Source of the DNA: Chromatiales bacterium
GTDB taxonomy: Bacteria > Pseudomonadota > Gammaproteobacteria > CAMYNG01
Reading direction: 5' to 3'
NCBI GenBank assembly: GCA_026990045.1
Contig: JALSIK010000140.1
Coordinates: 1-23,581 of the forward strand
DNA length: 23,581 nt
How positions within the stretch are numbered: position 1 is the first letter of the stretch; each line of letters opens with the position of its first letter. The notes below the pieces were generated by a model, which searched no databases, was not told the DNA's origin, and saw only the letters and a list, made by a program, of their open reading frames with translations. Positions 1 to 6,811 of the stretch are shown piece after piece. Position numbers and translations under genes: made by a program.

Positions 1-292
1 CCGCCAGCACCGTGAACATGAACACCAGGCGCAGGGTCAGGCGCGAGCCCGGCGCCCCGGCCCGGTACTGGCGGGCCAGGCGCAGGACGTGGCGGGCGAT
101 GAGCCCCAGCAGGATGAGGATGGCGCTGATATTGGTCACCAGCAGCGCCACGTAGATGCGGTCGAAGCTGCCGGCGTGGTGGGTGGCCAGGTTGAGCAGC
201 ACCAGCGACACCCCCAGCAGCACCAGCAGGGCCAGCAGGGGGGCCTTGCCCTGCAGGAGCCGTCTTATGGCCTTAGCGACCATTGTTTCCAT
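1..292 (-). CDS. ntrY: NtrY-type sensor histidine kinase, N-terminal fragment (runs off the left edge)
   Basis: Reading leftwards from an ATG at 292 (or 283, same frame), the frame stays open to base 1. It encodes about 97 residues with two hydrophobic segments (roughly residues 15-33 and 46-66) followed by a basic stretch and the motif PGSRLTLRLV. This layout is the N-terminal membrane region of NtrY, the sensor kinase of the NtrY/NtrX nitrogen or redox two-component system. The sensor, HAMP, PAS and kinase domains lie outside the window. The start overlaps the end of the DUF4390 gene by 19-28 bases, so the two are translationally coupled. DUF4390-ntrY adjacency downstream of rsmB is common in Gammaproteobacteria. 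The choice of start codon is uncertain because neither ATG has a strong Shine-Dalgarno. Confidence 0.8.
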   Translation of the reverse strand, partial: METMVAKAIRRLLQGKAPLLALLVLLGVSLVLLNLATHHAGSFDRIYVALLVTNISAILILLGLIARHVLRLARQYRAGAPGSRLTLRLVFMFTVLA

Positions 293-837
293 TCACTCTG
301 CAGGCGCCACCCGGGGGAGAGGTAGGCCAGCGGCTGCAGGGGCGCCGGCAGGGCCTCGATGTCCAGGTAGGCGCGCAGGCGCACCCGGTACTCGGCCCCG
401 GGATCCAGCAGGTTGCTGTCCATGAGGGGCAGGTCCTCGACGCGGCCCAGGGCGGCCAGGGCCTCGGCCAGGCTGCGGTAATTGGCCTGGGCGCCGGAGT
501 TGAGGCTGTGCACCACGTATTTCTCGCTCAGGGCATGATAGAGCAGCAGGTAGCGTTGTTGCAGGCGGGCCACGGTGCTGTTCCACCACCACCGGCGCTG
601 GCGTTCCACCCGGATGTCCAGCACCACGAACAGGGGTACCCCGGAGTCCAGGGCCTCCAGCGCCTCGGGGCTGAGGCGGTACTCGATGCGGGCCGAGAGC
701 AGGAAGACGCCGTCGGCCAGCCGGGTCTCGGCCGTGGTGACCCGGAACAGCCCCGGTTCCGCCGCCCCGGCGGCCGCCGCCAGCAGCAGGCCGGCGAGCC
801 AGAGCCTAGGGCGCCGGACGCTTGCGCAAGCGTGCAT
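265..837 (-). CDS. DUF4390 exported protein
   Basis: A 190-residue protein whose first 26 or so residues form a signal peptide (basic RRPR, then a Leu/Ala core ending near GAAEP). The body is a single DUF4390-like domain. It has a beta-rich start (FRVTTAETRLADGVFLLSA), a WWW motif followed by a YLLLYHALSEKYVV segment, and a C-terminal SPGWRLQSEW motif. The family is of unknown function and is found almost always between rsmB and ntrY, as here. The chosen ATG at 837 has GGATGG about 8 bases upstream and gives a proper signal peptide. An upstream in-frame ATG at 849 is possible but would add residues before the signal. The gene overlaps rsmB by 32 bases. The product is probably periplasmic. Any link to NtrY signalling is inferred from position only. 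Confidence 0.82.
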   Translation of the reverse strand: MHACASVRRPRLWLAGLLLAAAAGAAEPGLFRVTTAETRLADGVFLLSARIEYRLSPEALEALDSGVPLFVVLDIRVERQRRWWWNSTVARLQQRYLLLYHALSEKYVVHSLNSGAQANYRSLAEALAALGRVEDLPLMDSNLLDPGAEYRVRLRAYLDIEALPAPLQPLAYLSPGWRLQSEWKQWSLRP

Positions 838-2122
838 AGAAAAATCCATCCATATCGTCCTCGCCCGTGAGCACCTGGCGTCCCGGGCCGGCGGCCCGGC
901 CCCAGTCCCCGGGCAGGGCCGCCACCTCGGCGTCCGGCCGGCGCTCCACGAAGGCCGCCAGCTGGCGGGTGTTTTCCTCCGGCAGCACCGAGCAGGTGGC
1001 ATATAAAAGGATACCCCCCGGTGCCAGCAGCGGCCACAGGGCCTCCAGCATGGCCGCCTGGGCCGCGGCCAGGGCCGGGAGATCGGTCTCGCGCCGCAGC
1101 AGGCGGATGTCCGGGTGGCGGCGGATGACCCCGGTGGCCGAGCACGGGGCATCCAGCAGGATGCGGGCGAAGGGCGTCCCGTCCCACCAGTCGCGGGGAC
1201 GGGTGGCGTCGCCGACCACCCGCTCCGCCGCCAGCCCCAGCCGGGCCAGGTTGTCCTCCACCCGGGCCAGGCGCACCGGGCTGATGTCCAGGGCCGTGAC
1301 CCGGGCCCGCGGGCAGTACTCCAGCAGGTGGGCGGTCTTGCCCCCCGGGGCGGCGCAGGCGTCCAGCACCCGCTGCCCCGGCTCCGGGGCCAGCAGCGGC
1401 GCGGCGAGCTGGGCCGCGGCGTCCTGGACCGAGACCAGGCCGTCGGCGAACCCCGGCAGGTCCTCCACCGGCCGGGGCCGGGCCAGGCGCACCGCGGCCG
1501 GGGCGTGGGGGGCGGGCGCGGCCTCCAGTCCCGCCCGCGCCAGGCGCTCCAGGTACGCCTCGCGCGTGGTCCGGGCCAGGTTCACCCGCAGCACCATGGG
1601 CGGGGCGGCGTTGTTGGCCGCCACCAGTGCCGGCCAGTCCCGCGGCCAGGCCGCCTGCAGCCGCCGCAGCAACCAGCGGGGGTGGCGGGTGGCGGCCTCG
1701 GGGTCGTCCCGGGCCGCCGCCTCCAGCTCGGCACGCCGGCGCAGGAAGCCGCGCAGCACCGCGTTGACCAGGCCGCGGGCCCAGTCCTTGTGCAGCAGCC
1801 GCGCCACGGCCACGGTCTCCGCCACCGCGGCGTGGGGCGGGGTGCGCATGAAGGCCAGCTCGTGCAGGCCCAGCAGGAGCAGGCAGCGCACGTCGGTGTC
1901 GCGGCGCCTGAGGGGGCGGGCCAGCAGGCGGCGGGCGACGAAGTCCAGCCACGGCCAGTGGCGCACGGTCCCGTAGGCCATGGCCTTGCACCGCGAGCGC
2001 TCGGGGCCGGGCAGGGCGGCCAGGTCCAGCCCCGCCAGGGCGTCGTCCAGAGCCCGGCCGTCGTCGGCCACCCGGGCCAGGGCCAGGACCGCGGCGTGGC
2101 GGGCGTTGCGGGGTCGCTTCAT
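806..2122 (-). CDS. rsmB: 16S rRNA (cytosine-967-C5)-methyltransferase RsmB
   Basis: A 438-residue protein, close to the 429 of the E. coli enzyme. It methylates C967 of 16S rRNA using S-adenosylmethionine in the cytoplasm. The N-terminal 150 or so residues form the NusB-like RNA-binding helical domain. The catalytic domain follows, with the SAM-binding motif VLDACAAPGGKT, a DAPCSATG motif with Cys327 and an ATCSV motif with Cys377. These are the two conserved cysteines of the RsmB/NOL1 family, and the TCS cysteine is the expected nucleophile. The ATG at 2122 overlaps the fmt stop codon (ATGA), indicating translational coupling. The reading frame is open further upstream, but that part lies inside fmt in another frame, and MKRPRNARHAAV is the typical RsmB start. 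Confidence 0.96.
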   Translation of the reverse strand: MKRPRNARHAAVLALARVADDGRALDDALAGLDLAALPGPERSRCKAMAYGTVRHWPWLDFVARRLLARPLRRRDTDVRCLLLLGLHELAFMRTPPHAAVAETVAVARLLHKDWARGLVNAVLRGFLRRRAELEAAARDDPEAATRHPRWLLRRLQAAWPRDWPALVAANNAAPPMVLRVNLARTTREAYLERLARAGLEAAPAPHAPAAVRLARPRPVEDLPGFADGLVSVQDAAAQLAAPLLAPEPGQRVLDACAAPGGKTAHLLEYCPRARVTALDISPVRLARVEDNLARLGLAAERVVGDATRPRDWWDGTPFARILLDAPCSATGVIRRHPDIRLLRRETDLPALAAAQAAMLEALWPLLAPGGILLYATCSVLPEENTRQLAAFVERRPDAEVAALPGDWGRAAGPGRQVLTGEDDMDGFFYARLRKRPAP

Positions 2123-3081
2123 GCCGGGAGCGGCGGGCCCAGGCGGGTGCCCGGGGCCAGCAGCGCCCCGTGGCCCCGCAGCAGCGGCCCCGCCGCCAGG
2201 GGGCGGCCGCCCGGGAGCTGGAGCACGGTGAGGCGCAGGCGCCCCTCGCCGCAGGCCACCTCCACACCCGCCTCCCCGGCCGCCGTCACCGTGCCCGGCG
2301 GGCCGCCGGGATCGCCTGCCAGGGGCTCGGCCCGGTGCACCTTGACCAGGGTGTCGCCGGCCCGGGTGCGGGCCACGGGCACCGGGTGGAAGGCCCGCAC
2401 CTGCCGGTCCAGGGCCGCGCTGCTGCAGGTCCAGTCCAGCCACGACTCCGCGGTGGTCACCTTGGGCGCGCGGGTGGCCCGGGCCTCGTCCTGGGGCCGG
2501 GCGGCGAGGGTGCCGGCGGCCAGGCCGTCCAGGGCCGCCAGCAGGGCCTCGGCCCCCAGGGGCGCCAGGGCGTCGTGGAGCTCGCCGGCGGTGATGCGCG
2601 GGCCCATGGGGCAGGTGCGGGCCAGCAGCACCGGGCCGGTGTCCAGGCCCTCGTCCATCTGCATGATGCTCACCCCGGACTCGCGGTCGCCGGCCAGCAC
2701 CGCGCGCTGGATGGGGGCCGCCCCGCGCCAGCGGGGCAGGAGCGAGGCGTGGATGTTGACACAGCCCAGGGGCGGCAGCGCCAGTACCGCCGGCGGCAGC
2801 AGCAGGCCGTAGGCGGCCACCACCATCACCTCGGGCGCATGGGCGCGCAGCGCGGCCTGGGCCTCCGCGCTCCGGAGGCTGGCAGGCTGCTCCACCGGCA
2901 GGCCGCGTTCCCCGGCCAGGCGCTTGACCGGGCTCGGGGTGAGGCGCCGGCCGCGGCCGGCGGGCCGGTCGGGCTGGGTGTAGACCGCGGCCACGTGGTG
3001 GGGCGAGTCCAGCAGGGCCGCCAGCGCCACCGCGGCGAAGTCGGGGGTGCCGGCGAAGACGATGCGCAGGGGCCGGGTCAC
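2119..3081 (-). CDS. fmt: Methionyl-tRNA formyltransferase
   Basis: A 320-residue enzyme (E. coli 315) that formylates the initiator Met-tRNA with 10-formyltetrahydrofolate. The N-terminus (RIVFAGTPDFAAVAL) is the typical Rossmann start. The SLLPRWRGAAP loop follows catalytic residues Asn109 and His111, and Asp147 sits in MDEGLDTGP. These match the E. coli catalytic triad Asn108/His110/Asp146. The C-terminal OB-like tRNA-binding domain is present (about residues 210-310). The start is a GTG at 3081, 24 bases after the def stop. The stop overlaps the rsmB start by four bases. Def and Fmt act at opposite ends of formyl-Met metabolism, which explains the conserved pairing. Confidence 0.97.
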   Translation of the reverse strand: MTRPLRIVFAGTPDFAAVALAALLDSPHHVAAVYTQPDRPAGRGRRLTPSPVKRLAGERGLPVEQPASLRSAEAQAALRAHAPEVMVVAAYGLLLPPAVLALPPLGCVNIHASLLPRWRGAAPIQRAVLAGDRESGVSIMQMDEGLDTGPVLLARTCPMGPRITAGELHDALAPLGAEALLAALDGLAAGTLAARPQDEARATRAPKVTTAESWLDWTCSSAALDRQVRAFHPVPVARTRAGDTLVKVHRAEPLAGDPGGPPGTVTAAGEAGVEVACGEGRLRLTVLQLPGGRPLAAGPLLRGHGALLAPGTRLGPPLPA

Positions 3082-3105
3082 GGCGCCACCGGGTGCCGGG
3101 CGCCC

Positions 3106-3621
3106 CTACAGGACGGCCGGGCGGGGGAGTTTCTGCTGCTTGCGCAGTTTCTTGCGGATGCGCTGGCGCTTGAGCTGGGACAGGTAGTCCACGAACAGCT
3201 TGCCTTCCAGGTGATCCATCTCGTGCTGGATGCACACCGCCAGCAGCCCCTCGGCCTCCAGCTCCCGCGGCTTGCCTTCCAGGTCCAGGGTCCGGACCGT
3301 GATGCGGGCGGCGCGCTCCACCGGCTCGTAGATGCCCGGCACCGACAGGCAGCCCTCGTCCTGGACCTGGCGGCCCTCGGCGCGGACGATCTCGGGGTTG
3401 ATGAGCACTAAGGGCGCGCTGCGATCTTCCGATACATCGATGACGATGACGCGCAGGTGGACGTCGATCTGGGTCGCCGCCAGGCCGATGCCGGGGGCGG
3501 CGTACATGGTCTCCAGCATGTCCGCGGCCAGGGTCCGGATCCCGTCGTCCACGCGCTCCACGGGCGCCGCCTTCGTGCGCAGCCGCTCGTCCGGATAGTG
3601 AAGGATTTCTCGAATTGCCAT
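3106..3621 (-). CDS. def: Peptide deformylase
   Basis: A 171-residue cytoplasmic metalloenzyme that removes the formyl group from nascent N-formylmethionine. All three family motifs are intact: GIGLAATQ (residues 44-51), EGCLSVP with metal ligand Cys91, and QHEMDHLEG with ligands His133 and His137 and catalytic Glu134. The tail is rich in Lys/Arg (RQRIRKKLRKQQK), as in other gammaproteobacterial Def proteins. The start at MAIREILHYPD (3621) is the family norm. The frame is open nine codons further up, into AT-rich promoter-like sequence, and that extension is unlikely. No convincing Shine-Dalgarno precedes the start, and the leader is probably short. This is the first gene of the leftward operon, divergent from the LysM gene. 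Confidence 0.97.
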   Translation of the reverse strand: MAIREILHYPDERLRTKAAPVERVDDGIRTLAADMLETMYAAPGIGLAATQIDVHLRVIVIDVSEDRSAPLVLINPEIVRAEGRQVQDEGCLSVPGIYEPVERAARITVRTLDLEGKPRELEAEGLLAVCIQHEMDHLEGKLFVDYLSQLKRQRIRKKLRKQQKLPRPAVL

Positions 3622-3630
3622 GGCCGCGGG

Positions 3631-3683
3631 CCGATATTTATAGTACAACTATAGAAAAAGCTGCTAACATTATGATCGCACAG
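3631..3683. promoter_or_regulatory. Divergent promoter patch between def and the LysM lipoprotein gene
   Basis: A locally AT-rich stretch in otherwise extremely GC-rich DNA. On the minus strand, TATAGT (complement of 3648-3653) and TATAAA (complement of 3637-3642) can serve as -10 elements for def. The first would give a leader of about 20 bases. On the plus strand, TATGAT at 3671-3676 matches the -10 consensus at five of six positions and would give a leader of about 60 bases for the LysM gene. No good -35 hexamers are visible at standard spacing, so the exact promoters are uncertain. Confidence 0.5.
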
Positions 3684-3690
3684 GATAAGC

Positions 3691-3711
3691 AAGGTGCGCC
3701 CCGGGCACCTT
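3691..3711 (+). repeat. Inverted repeat (possible hairpin) in the LysM gene leader
   Basis: AAGGTGC at 3691-3697 and GCACCTT at 3705-3711 form a perfect 7-bp stem around a GC-rich 7-base loop. It lies in the predicted 5' leader, 35 bases before the ATG, and has no following T-run, so it is not a terminator. It could be an mRNA-stability or regulatory hairpin, or an operator. Confidence 0.35.
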
Positions 3712-3745
3712 CCGGTGGCTCCGCCGGGCCGACAGGACAAGACAG

Positions 3746-4921
3746 ATGATAAAGAAAAACCCGTTCCGAATCGAGTTGACGGGCCTCGTGCTCTCCACCG
3801 CGATGCTGGCCCTCGGCGGCTGTGCCGGCGCCCCGGAACAGGCCCCGCCGCCGCCCACCGAGCCGGTGGCGGCGCCGGCACCCGCGCCGGCGCCCGAACC
3901 CCCGGTGATGGAGGCGGAACCGGCGCCTCCGCCCTCGCCCATGCGGCCCGACGTGCCCGACCGCTACGTGGTGAAGAAGGGCGACACCCTGTGGGACATC
4001 GCCGCCCGCTTCCTCAAGGACCCGTGGCGCTGGCCCGAGGTCTGGCACATCAACCCCGAGATCCGCAACCCGCACCTGATCTATCCCGGTGACGTCATCC
4101 TGCTCTACGAGGTGGACGGCAAGCCCTATCTCACTCTCGAAGGCGCGGCCCGGGTGCCGCCGCCGGCCCCGGCCCCCAGCCTGCCGGTGGTGAAGCTGGA
4201 GCCGCGGGTCCGTTACGAGCCCATCGAGAAAGCCATCGAGACCATTCCCCGCAGCGTCATCGGGCCGTTCCTGACCCGCCCGGTGGTGGTGCCGGAGCGC
4301 GAGCTGGAGCTGGCGCCCTACGTGGTGTCCAGCCAGGAAGACCACCTGGTGAGCGGCACCGGGGCCCGCATCTACGCCCGTGGCAAGTTCAGGGACGGCG
4401 TCGGCACCTATTACATCGTGCGCATCGGCGACGTGCTGCGGGACCCCGAGAGCGGGGACGTGCTGGGCCGCACCGTGCTCTACCTGGCCACTGCCAACCT
4501 GCTCTCGCCCGGTGATCCCACCACGCTCAAGGTGACCAAGGCGGAGAAGGAGATCATCGTGGGCGACCGGCTGCTGCCGGCGCCGAAGGAAGACCTTGCC
4601 TTCAACTTCTTCCCGCGGCCACCCGAGAAACCGGTGGACGGGCGCATCGTCTCGGTGCTCAACGGCGTGGTCATGATCGGCCACTACGACATCGTGGTGC
4701 TCAACCGGGGGAGCCGGCACGGCTTGGCCCCGGGTCACGTGCTGGCGGTGTACCGCGGCGGCCAGCGGGCCCGCGACATCTTCACCGGCGACTTCTACAC
4801 CACGCCCGACGAGCGCGGCGGCCTGGCCATGGTGTTCAAGGCCTACGAGGACATCAGTTTCGCCATCATCATGGAGGCCTACCGCGCCCTGCGCGTGGCC
4901 GACCTGGTGCGCAATCCCTGA
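3746..4921 (+). CDS. LysM-domain lipoprotein
   Basis: A 391-residue envelope protein. The N-terminus has a lipoprotein signal ending in LALGGC, with Cys26 as the lipidated residue, followed by a long Pro/Ala linker (about residues 30-68). A single LysM peptidoglycan-binding domain follows (about 72-121; YVVKKGDTLWDIAARFL then NPHLIYPGDVILL). The remaining 270 residues are a conserved C-terminal region of this family, containing a repeated 'V...VG.GD' beta pattern and NGVVMIGHYDIVVLNRGSRHGL. Start ATG 3746 has AGGA eight bases upstream. The gene lies immediately before dprA, the usual position of this family in Gammaproteobacteria. The likely role is binding the cell wall from a membrane anchor. 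The enzymatic function, if any, is unknown. Confidence 0.9.
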   Translation: MIKKNPFRIELTGLVLSTAMLALGGCAGAPEQAPPPPTEPVAAPAPAPAPEPPVMEAEPAPPPSPMRPDVPDRYVVKKGDTLWDIAARFLKDPWRWPEVWHINPEIRNPHLIYPGDVILLYEVDGKPYLTLEGAARVPPPAPAPSLPVVKLEPRVRYEPIEKAIETIPRSVIGPFLTRPVVVPERELELAPYVVSSQEDHLVSGTGARIYARGKFRDGVGTYYIVRIGDVLRDPESGDVLGRTVLYLATANLLSPGDPTTLKVTKAEKEIIVGDRLLPAPKEDLAFNFFPRPPEKPVDGRIVSVLNGVVMIGHYDIVVLNRGSRHGLAPGHVLAVYRGGQRARDIFTGDFYTTPDERGGLAMVFKAYEDISFAIIMEAYRALRVADLVRNP

Positions 4922-4929
4922 GGGGCCGT

Positions 4930-4957
4930 TATCAGGCCGTTGAAAAACGGCCTGATA
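4930..4957. repeat. Perfect 12-bp inverted repeat after the LysM gene
   Basis: TATCAGGCCGTT (4930-4941) and AACGGCCTGATA (4946-4957) pair perfectly around a GAAA loop, nine bases after the LysM stop. The stem is strong, but the sequence after it (GCGCGGGG) has no T-tract, so it is not a textbook intrinsic terminator. It may still stall polymerase or protect the 3' end of the lysM mRNA. Confidence 0.6.
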
Positions 4958-4966
4958 GCGCGGGGC

Positions 4967-5028
4967 GCGGGGGCGGAGTTATCACCCCCCATGCGGTGGC
5001 GGACCCATCCCGCGATAACCGCCCCCGC
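4967..5028. repeat. Long imperfect inverted repeat upstream of dprA
   Basis: The left arm GCGGGGGCGGAGTTATC (4967-4983) is complementary to the right arm GATAACCGCCCCCGC (5014-5028) apart from a two-base AG bulge. The loop is 30 bases (4984-5013). It occupies most of the 180-base gap between lysM and dprA and follows directly on the 4930-4957 hairpin. It may be an attenuator or a factor-binding site for dprA. No protein binding can be inferred from sequence alone. Confidence 0.5.
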
Positions 5029-5052
5029 CCCTCACCACTCGCCCCTTCCTGC

Positions 5053-5098
5053 TATACTTCCGGGCATCCGCCGCCGCCCGCGGCGGGGTCCGGAGGTG
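5053..5098 (+). promoter_or_regulatory. dprA -10-like element and Shine-Dalgarno
   Basis: TATACT at 5053-5058 matches the -10 consensus at five of six positions, but no clear -35 lies upstream, where the right arm of the inverted repeat would be. GGAGGTG at 5092-5098 is a strong Shine-Dalgarno close to the ATG at 5102. It is what selects that start over upstream in-frame ATGs such as 4940. Confidence 0.45.
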
Positions 5099-5101
5099 TT
5101 C

Positions 5102-6199
5102 ATGGATGAACCGCATGCCCGCCTGATACCCTGGCTCGCCTTCAACCGCCTGCCCGGCGTGGGGCCGGCGGGGGTGCGCGAGCTGCTCCAGCGCTTCGGG
5201 ACCCCGCAGGCGCTGTTCGCCGCCGGGCCCCGGCGCTGGGCCGGCCTGCCGCCGACCGCCCGCGCCGCGCTGGCCGCCGGCCCCGAGGCCCTCGCTGCGC
5301 CCGACTTGGCCTGGCTGGCCGGCGGGCCCGGGCGCTGGGTGCTCACCCTGGGCGACGCCGGTTACCCGCCTCTCCTGCGCCAGATCCCGGACCCGCCCCC
5401 GGTGCTGTTCGGCACCGGCGCGGCCGGCCTCCCCGGCCGCCGGCCCCAGGTGGCGGTGGTGGGCAGCCGCCGGCCCACGCCGGCGGCCGAGGCCCTGGCC
5501 CATGCCATCGCCGGCGAGCTGGCCGCCGCCGGGGTGGTGATCACCAGCGGCCTGGCGGCGGGCATCGACGGCGCCGCCCACCGCGGGGCCCTGGACGCGG
5601 GCGGCGCCACGGTGGCGGTGGCCGGCACCGGCCCGGACCGGGTGTATCCCGCCCGCCACCGGCCCTTGGCCCGGCGCATCGCCGGGGCGGGGGCGGTGAT
5701 CACGGAATTTCCGCCGGGGACCCCGCCCCGTCCCGGCCATTTCCCCCGCCGCAACCGGGTGATCAGCGGCCTGGCCCAGGCGGTGCTGGTGGTGGAGGCG
5801 GCCGCGCGCAGCGGCTCCCTCATCACCGCCCGCCTGGCCGCGGAGCAGGGCCGCGACGTCATGGCGGTGCCGGGGTTTCCGGCCAACCCCGGGGCGCGGG
5901 GCACCAACGCCCTGCTGCGCGACGGCGCCCGGCTGGTGGAATCGGCCGCCGACGTGCTGGAGGAACTGGGGCTGGATCCCGGCGTCGAAAACGGCGGGAG
6001 GAATGCGGCGGCCACCCCGCCCCTGGACCCGGAGCGGCGCGCGGTGCTGGAAAGCACCGGCTTCGAGCCCACCGCGGTGGATACCGTGGCGGCGCGCTGC
6101 GGATTGACGCCGGAGGCGGTTTCCTCCATCCTGTTGCTGTTGGAGCTGGAAGGCCTGGTCCAGGCCGCCCCGGGCGGCGGCTGGTGCCGGGCCTGCTGA
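5102..6199 (+). CDS. dprA: DNA-processing protein DprA
   Basis: A 365-residue cytoplasmic protein that binds incoming single-stranded DNA and loads RecA during natural transformation. The N-terminal helix-hairpin-helix/SAM-like region (LPGVGPAGVRELL) is followed by the Rossmann-fold core (about residues 110-290). The core contains VAVVGSRRPTP, ITSGLAAGIDGAAHRGAL, VAGTGPDRVYPARH and the SGSLITARLAAEQGR motif typical of DprA/Smf. A C-terminal winged-helix domain (about 310-360; VDTVAARCGLTPEAVSSILL) is present, so the protein is full length. The ATG at 5102 is supported by GGAGGTG. smg follows after 11 bases and is probably co-transcribed. The gene shows capacity for DNA processing but does not by itself prove competence. 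Confidence 0.96.
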   Translation: MDEPHARLIPWLAFNRLPGVGPAGVRELLQRFGTPQALFAAGPRRWAGLPPTARAALAAGPEALAAPDLAWLAGGPGRWVLTLGDAGYPPLLRQIPDPPPVLFGTGAAGLPGRRPQVAVVGSRRPTPAAEALAHAIAGELAAAGVVITSGLAAGIDGAAHRGALDAGGATVAVAGTGPDRVYPARHRPLARRIAGAGAVITEFPPGTPPRPGHFPRRNRVISGLAQAVLVVEAAARSGSLITARLAAEQGRDVMAVPGFPANPGARGTNALLRDGARLVESAADVLEELGLDPGVENGGRNAAATPPLDPERRAVLESTGFEPTAVDTVAARCGLTPEAVSSILLLLELEGLVQAAPGGGWCRAC

Positions 6200-6210
6200 G
6201 AGGAGCGGAG

Positions 6211-6690
6211 ATGAAAGAAAACGTGCTCGACGTGCTCATGTATCTCTTCGAGAACTACATGAACGACGAGATCGCATTCGATGCCGACGAGGAGGCCCTG
6301 CGCGTCGAGCTGCAGGAGGCGGGGTTCCGCAACACCGAGATCAGCAAGGCCTTCGACTGGCTCGAGGGCCTGGCGCGCCAGCAGCAGAGCCATGCGGCCG
6401 TGGTCCCGCGGGGCACCAACGCCCTGCGCGTCTACACCGAGCAGGAGGCCGAGAAGCTGGACGCCGGCTGCCGTGGCTTCATCCTGTTCCTGGAGCAGAC
6501 CGGGGTGCTGGACCCGGTGACCCGCGAGCTGGTCATCGACCGGGTCATGGCCCTGGAGGCCGACGAGATCGACCTGGAACAGCTCAAGTGGGTGGTGCTC
6601 ATGGTCCTGTTCAACCACCCCGGCTCGGAGGCGGCCTATGCCTGGATGGAGGACCTGGTGTTCGACGAGGCCACCGGCAGCCTCCATTGA
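6211..6690 (+). CDS. smg: Smg family protein (DUF494)
   Basis: A 159-residue acidic, helical protein (E. coli Smg 157). It begins MKENVLDVLMYLFENY and ends with the family pattern EQLKWVVLMVLFNHPG followed by YAWMEDLVF. The function is unknown. The family is almost invariably downstream of dprA and upstream of topA, as here. The ATG at 6211 follows a purine-rich GAGAGGAGCGGAG, a good Shine-Dalgarno, and lies 11 bases after the dprA stop. The frame extends a few codons into dprA but without a better start. An intrinsic terminator lies 25 bases downstream, so dprA-smg is a closed transcription unit. Confidence 0.95.
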   Translation: MKENVLDVLMYLFENYMNDEIAFDADEEALRVELQEAGFRNTEISKAFDWLEGLARQQQSHAAVVPRGTNALRVYTEQEAEKLDAGCRGFILFLEQTGVLDPVTRELVIDRVMALEADEIDLEQLKWVVLMVLFNHPGSEAAYAWMEDLVFDEATGSLH

Positions 6691-6715
6691 GGCCGTTTCC
6701 GCCCCGGTTCCGGCG

Positions 6716-6746
6716 AATGCCCGCGGCCCAGCGGGCATTTGTCGTT
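6716..6746 (+). terminator. Rho-independent terminator after smg
   Basis: AATGCCCGC (6716-6724) pairs perfectly with GCGGGCATT (6731-6739) around a six-base loop and is followed by a T-rich tail (TGTCGTT). Position 25 bases after the smg stop and ahead of topA fits termination of the dprA-smg transcript. Confidence 0.75.
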
Positions 6747-6811
6747 AACAGGGAGGTGAAATCCGGCGCGCCGGGGACCGCGTCGCGCCGTCCGAAACGC
6801 AGACAGAATCC

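Noticed and set aside
4930..4957. Inverted repeat as a standard rho-independent terminator for the LysM gene
   Set aside because: The stem is strong but is followed by GCGCGGGG rather than a T-tract, so I list it as a hairpin of unknown role.
4940..5101. Upstream start for dprA at 4940
   Set aside because: It would run through both inverted repeats and add 54 unrelated residues. The ATG at 5102 has a strong GGAGGTG and gives the normal DprA N-terminus.
6751..6760. GGGAGGTGAA as the topA ribosome binding site
   Set aside because: It lies over 50 bases from the accepted topA ATG, no in-frame start follows at the right distance, and the GTG inside it is out of frame with topA.
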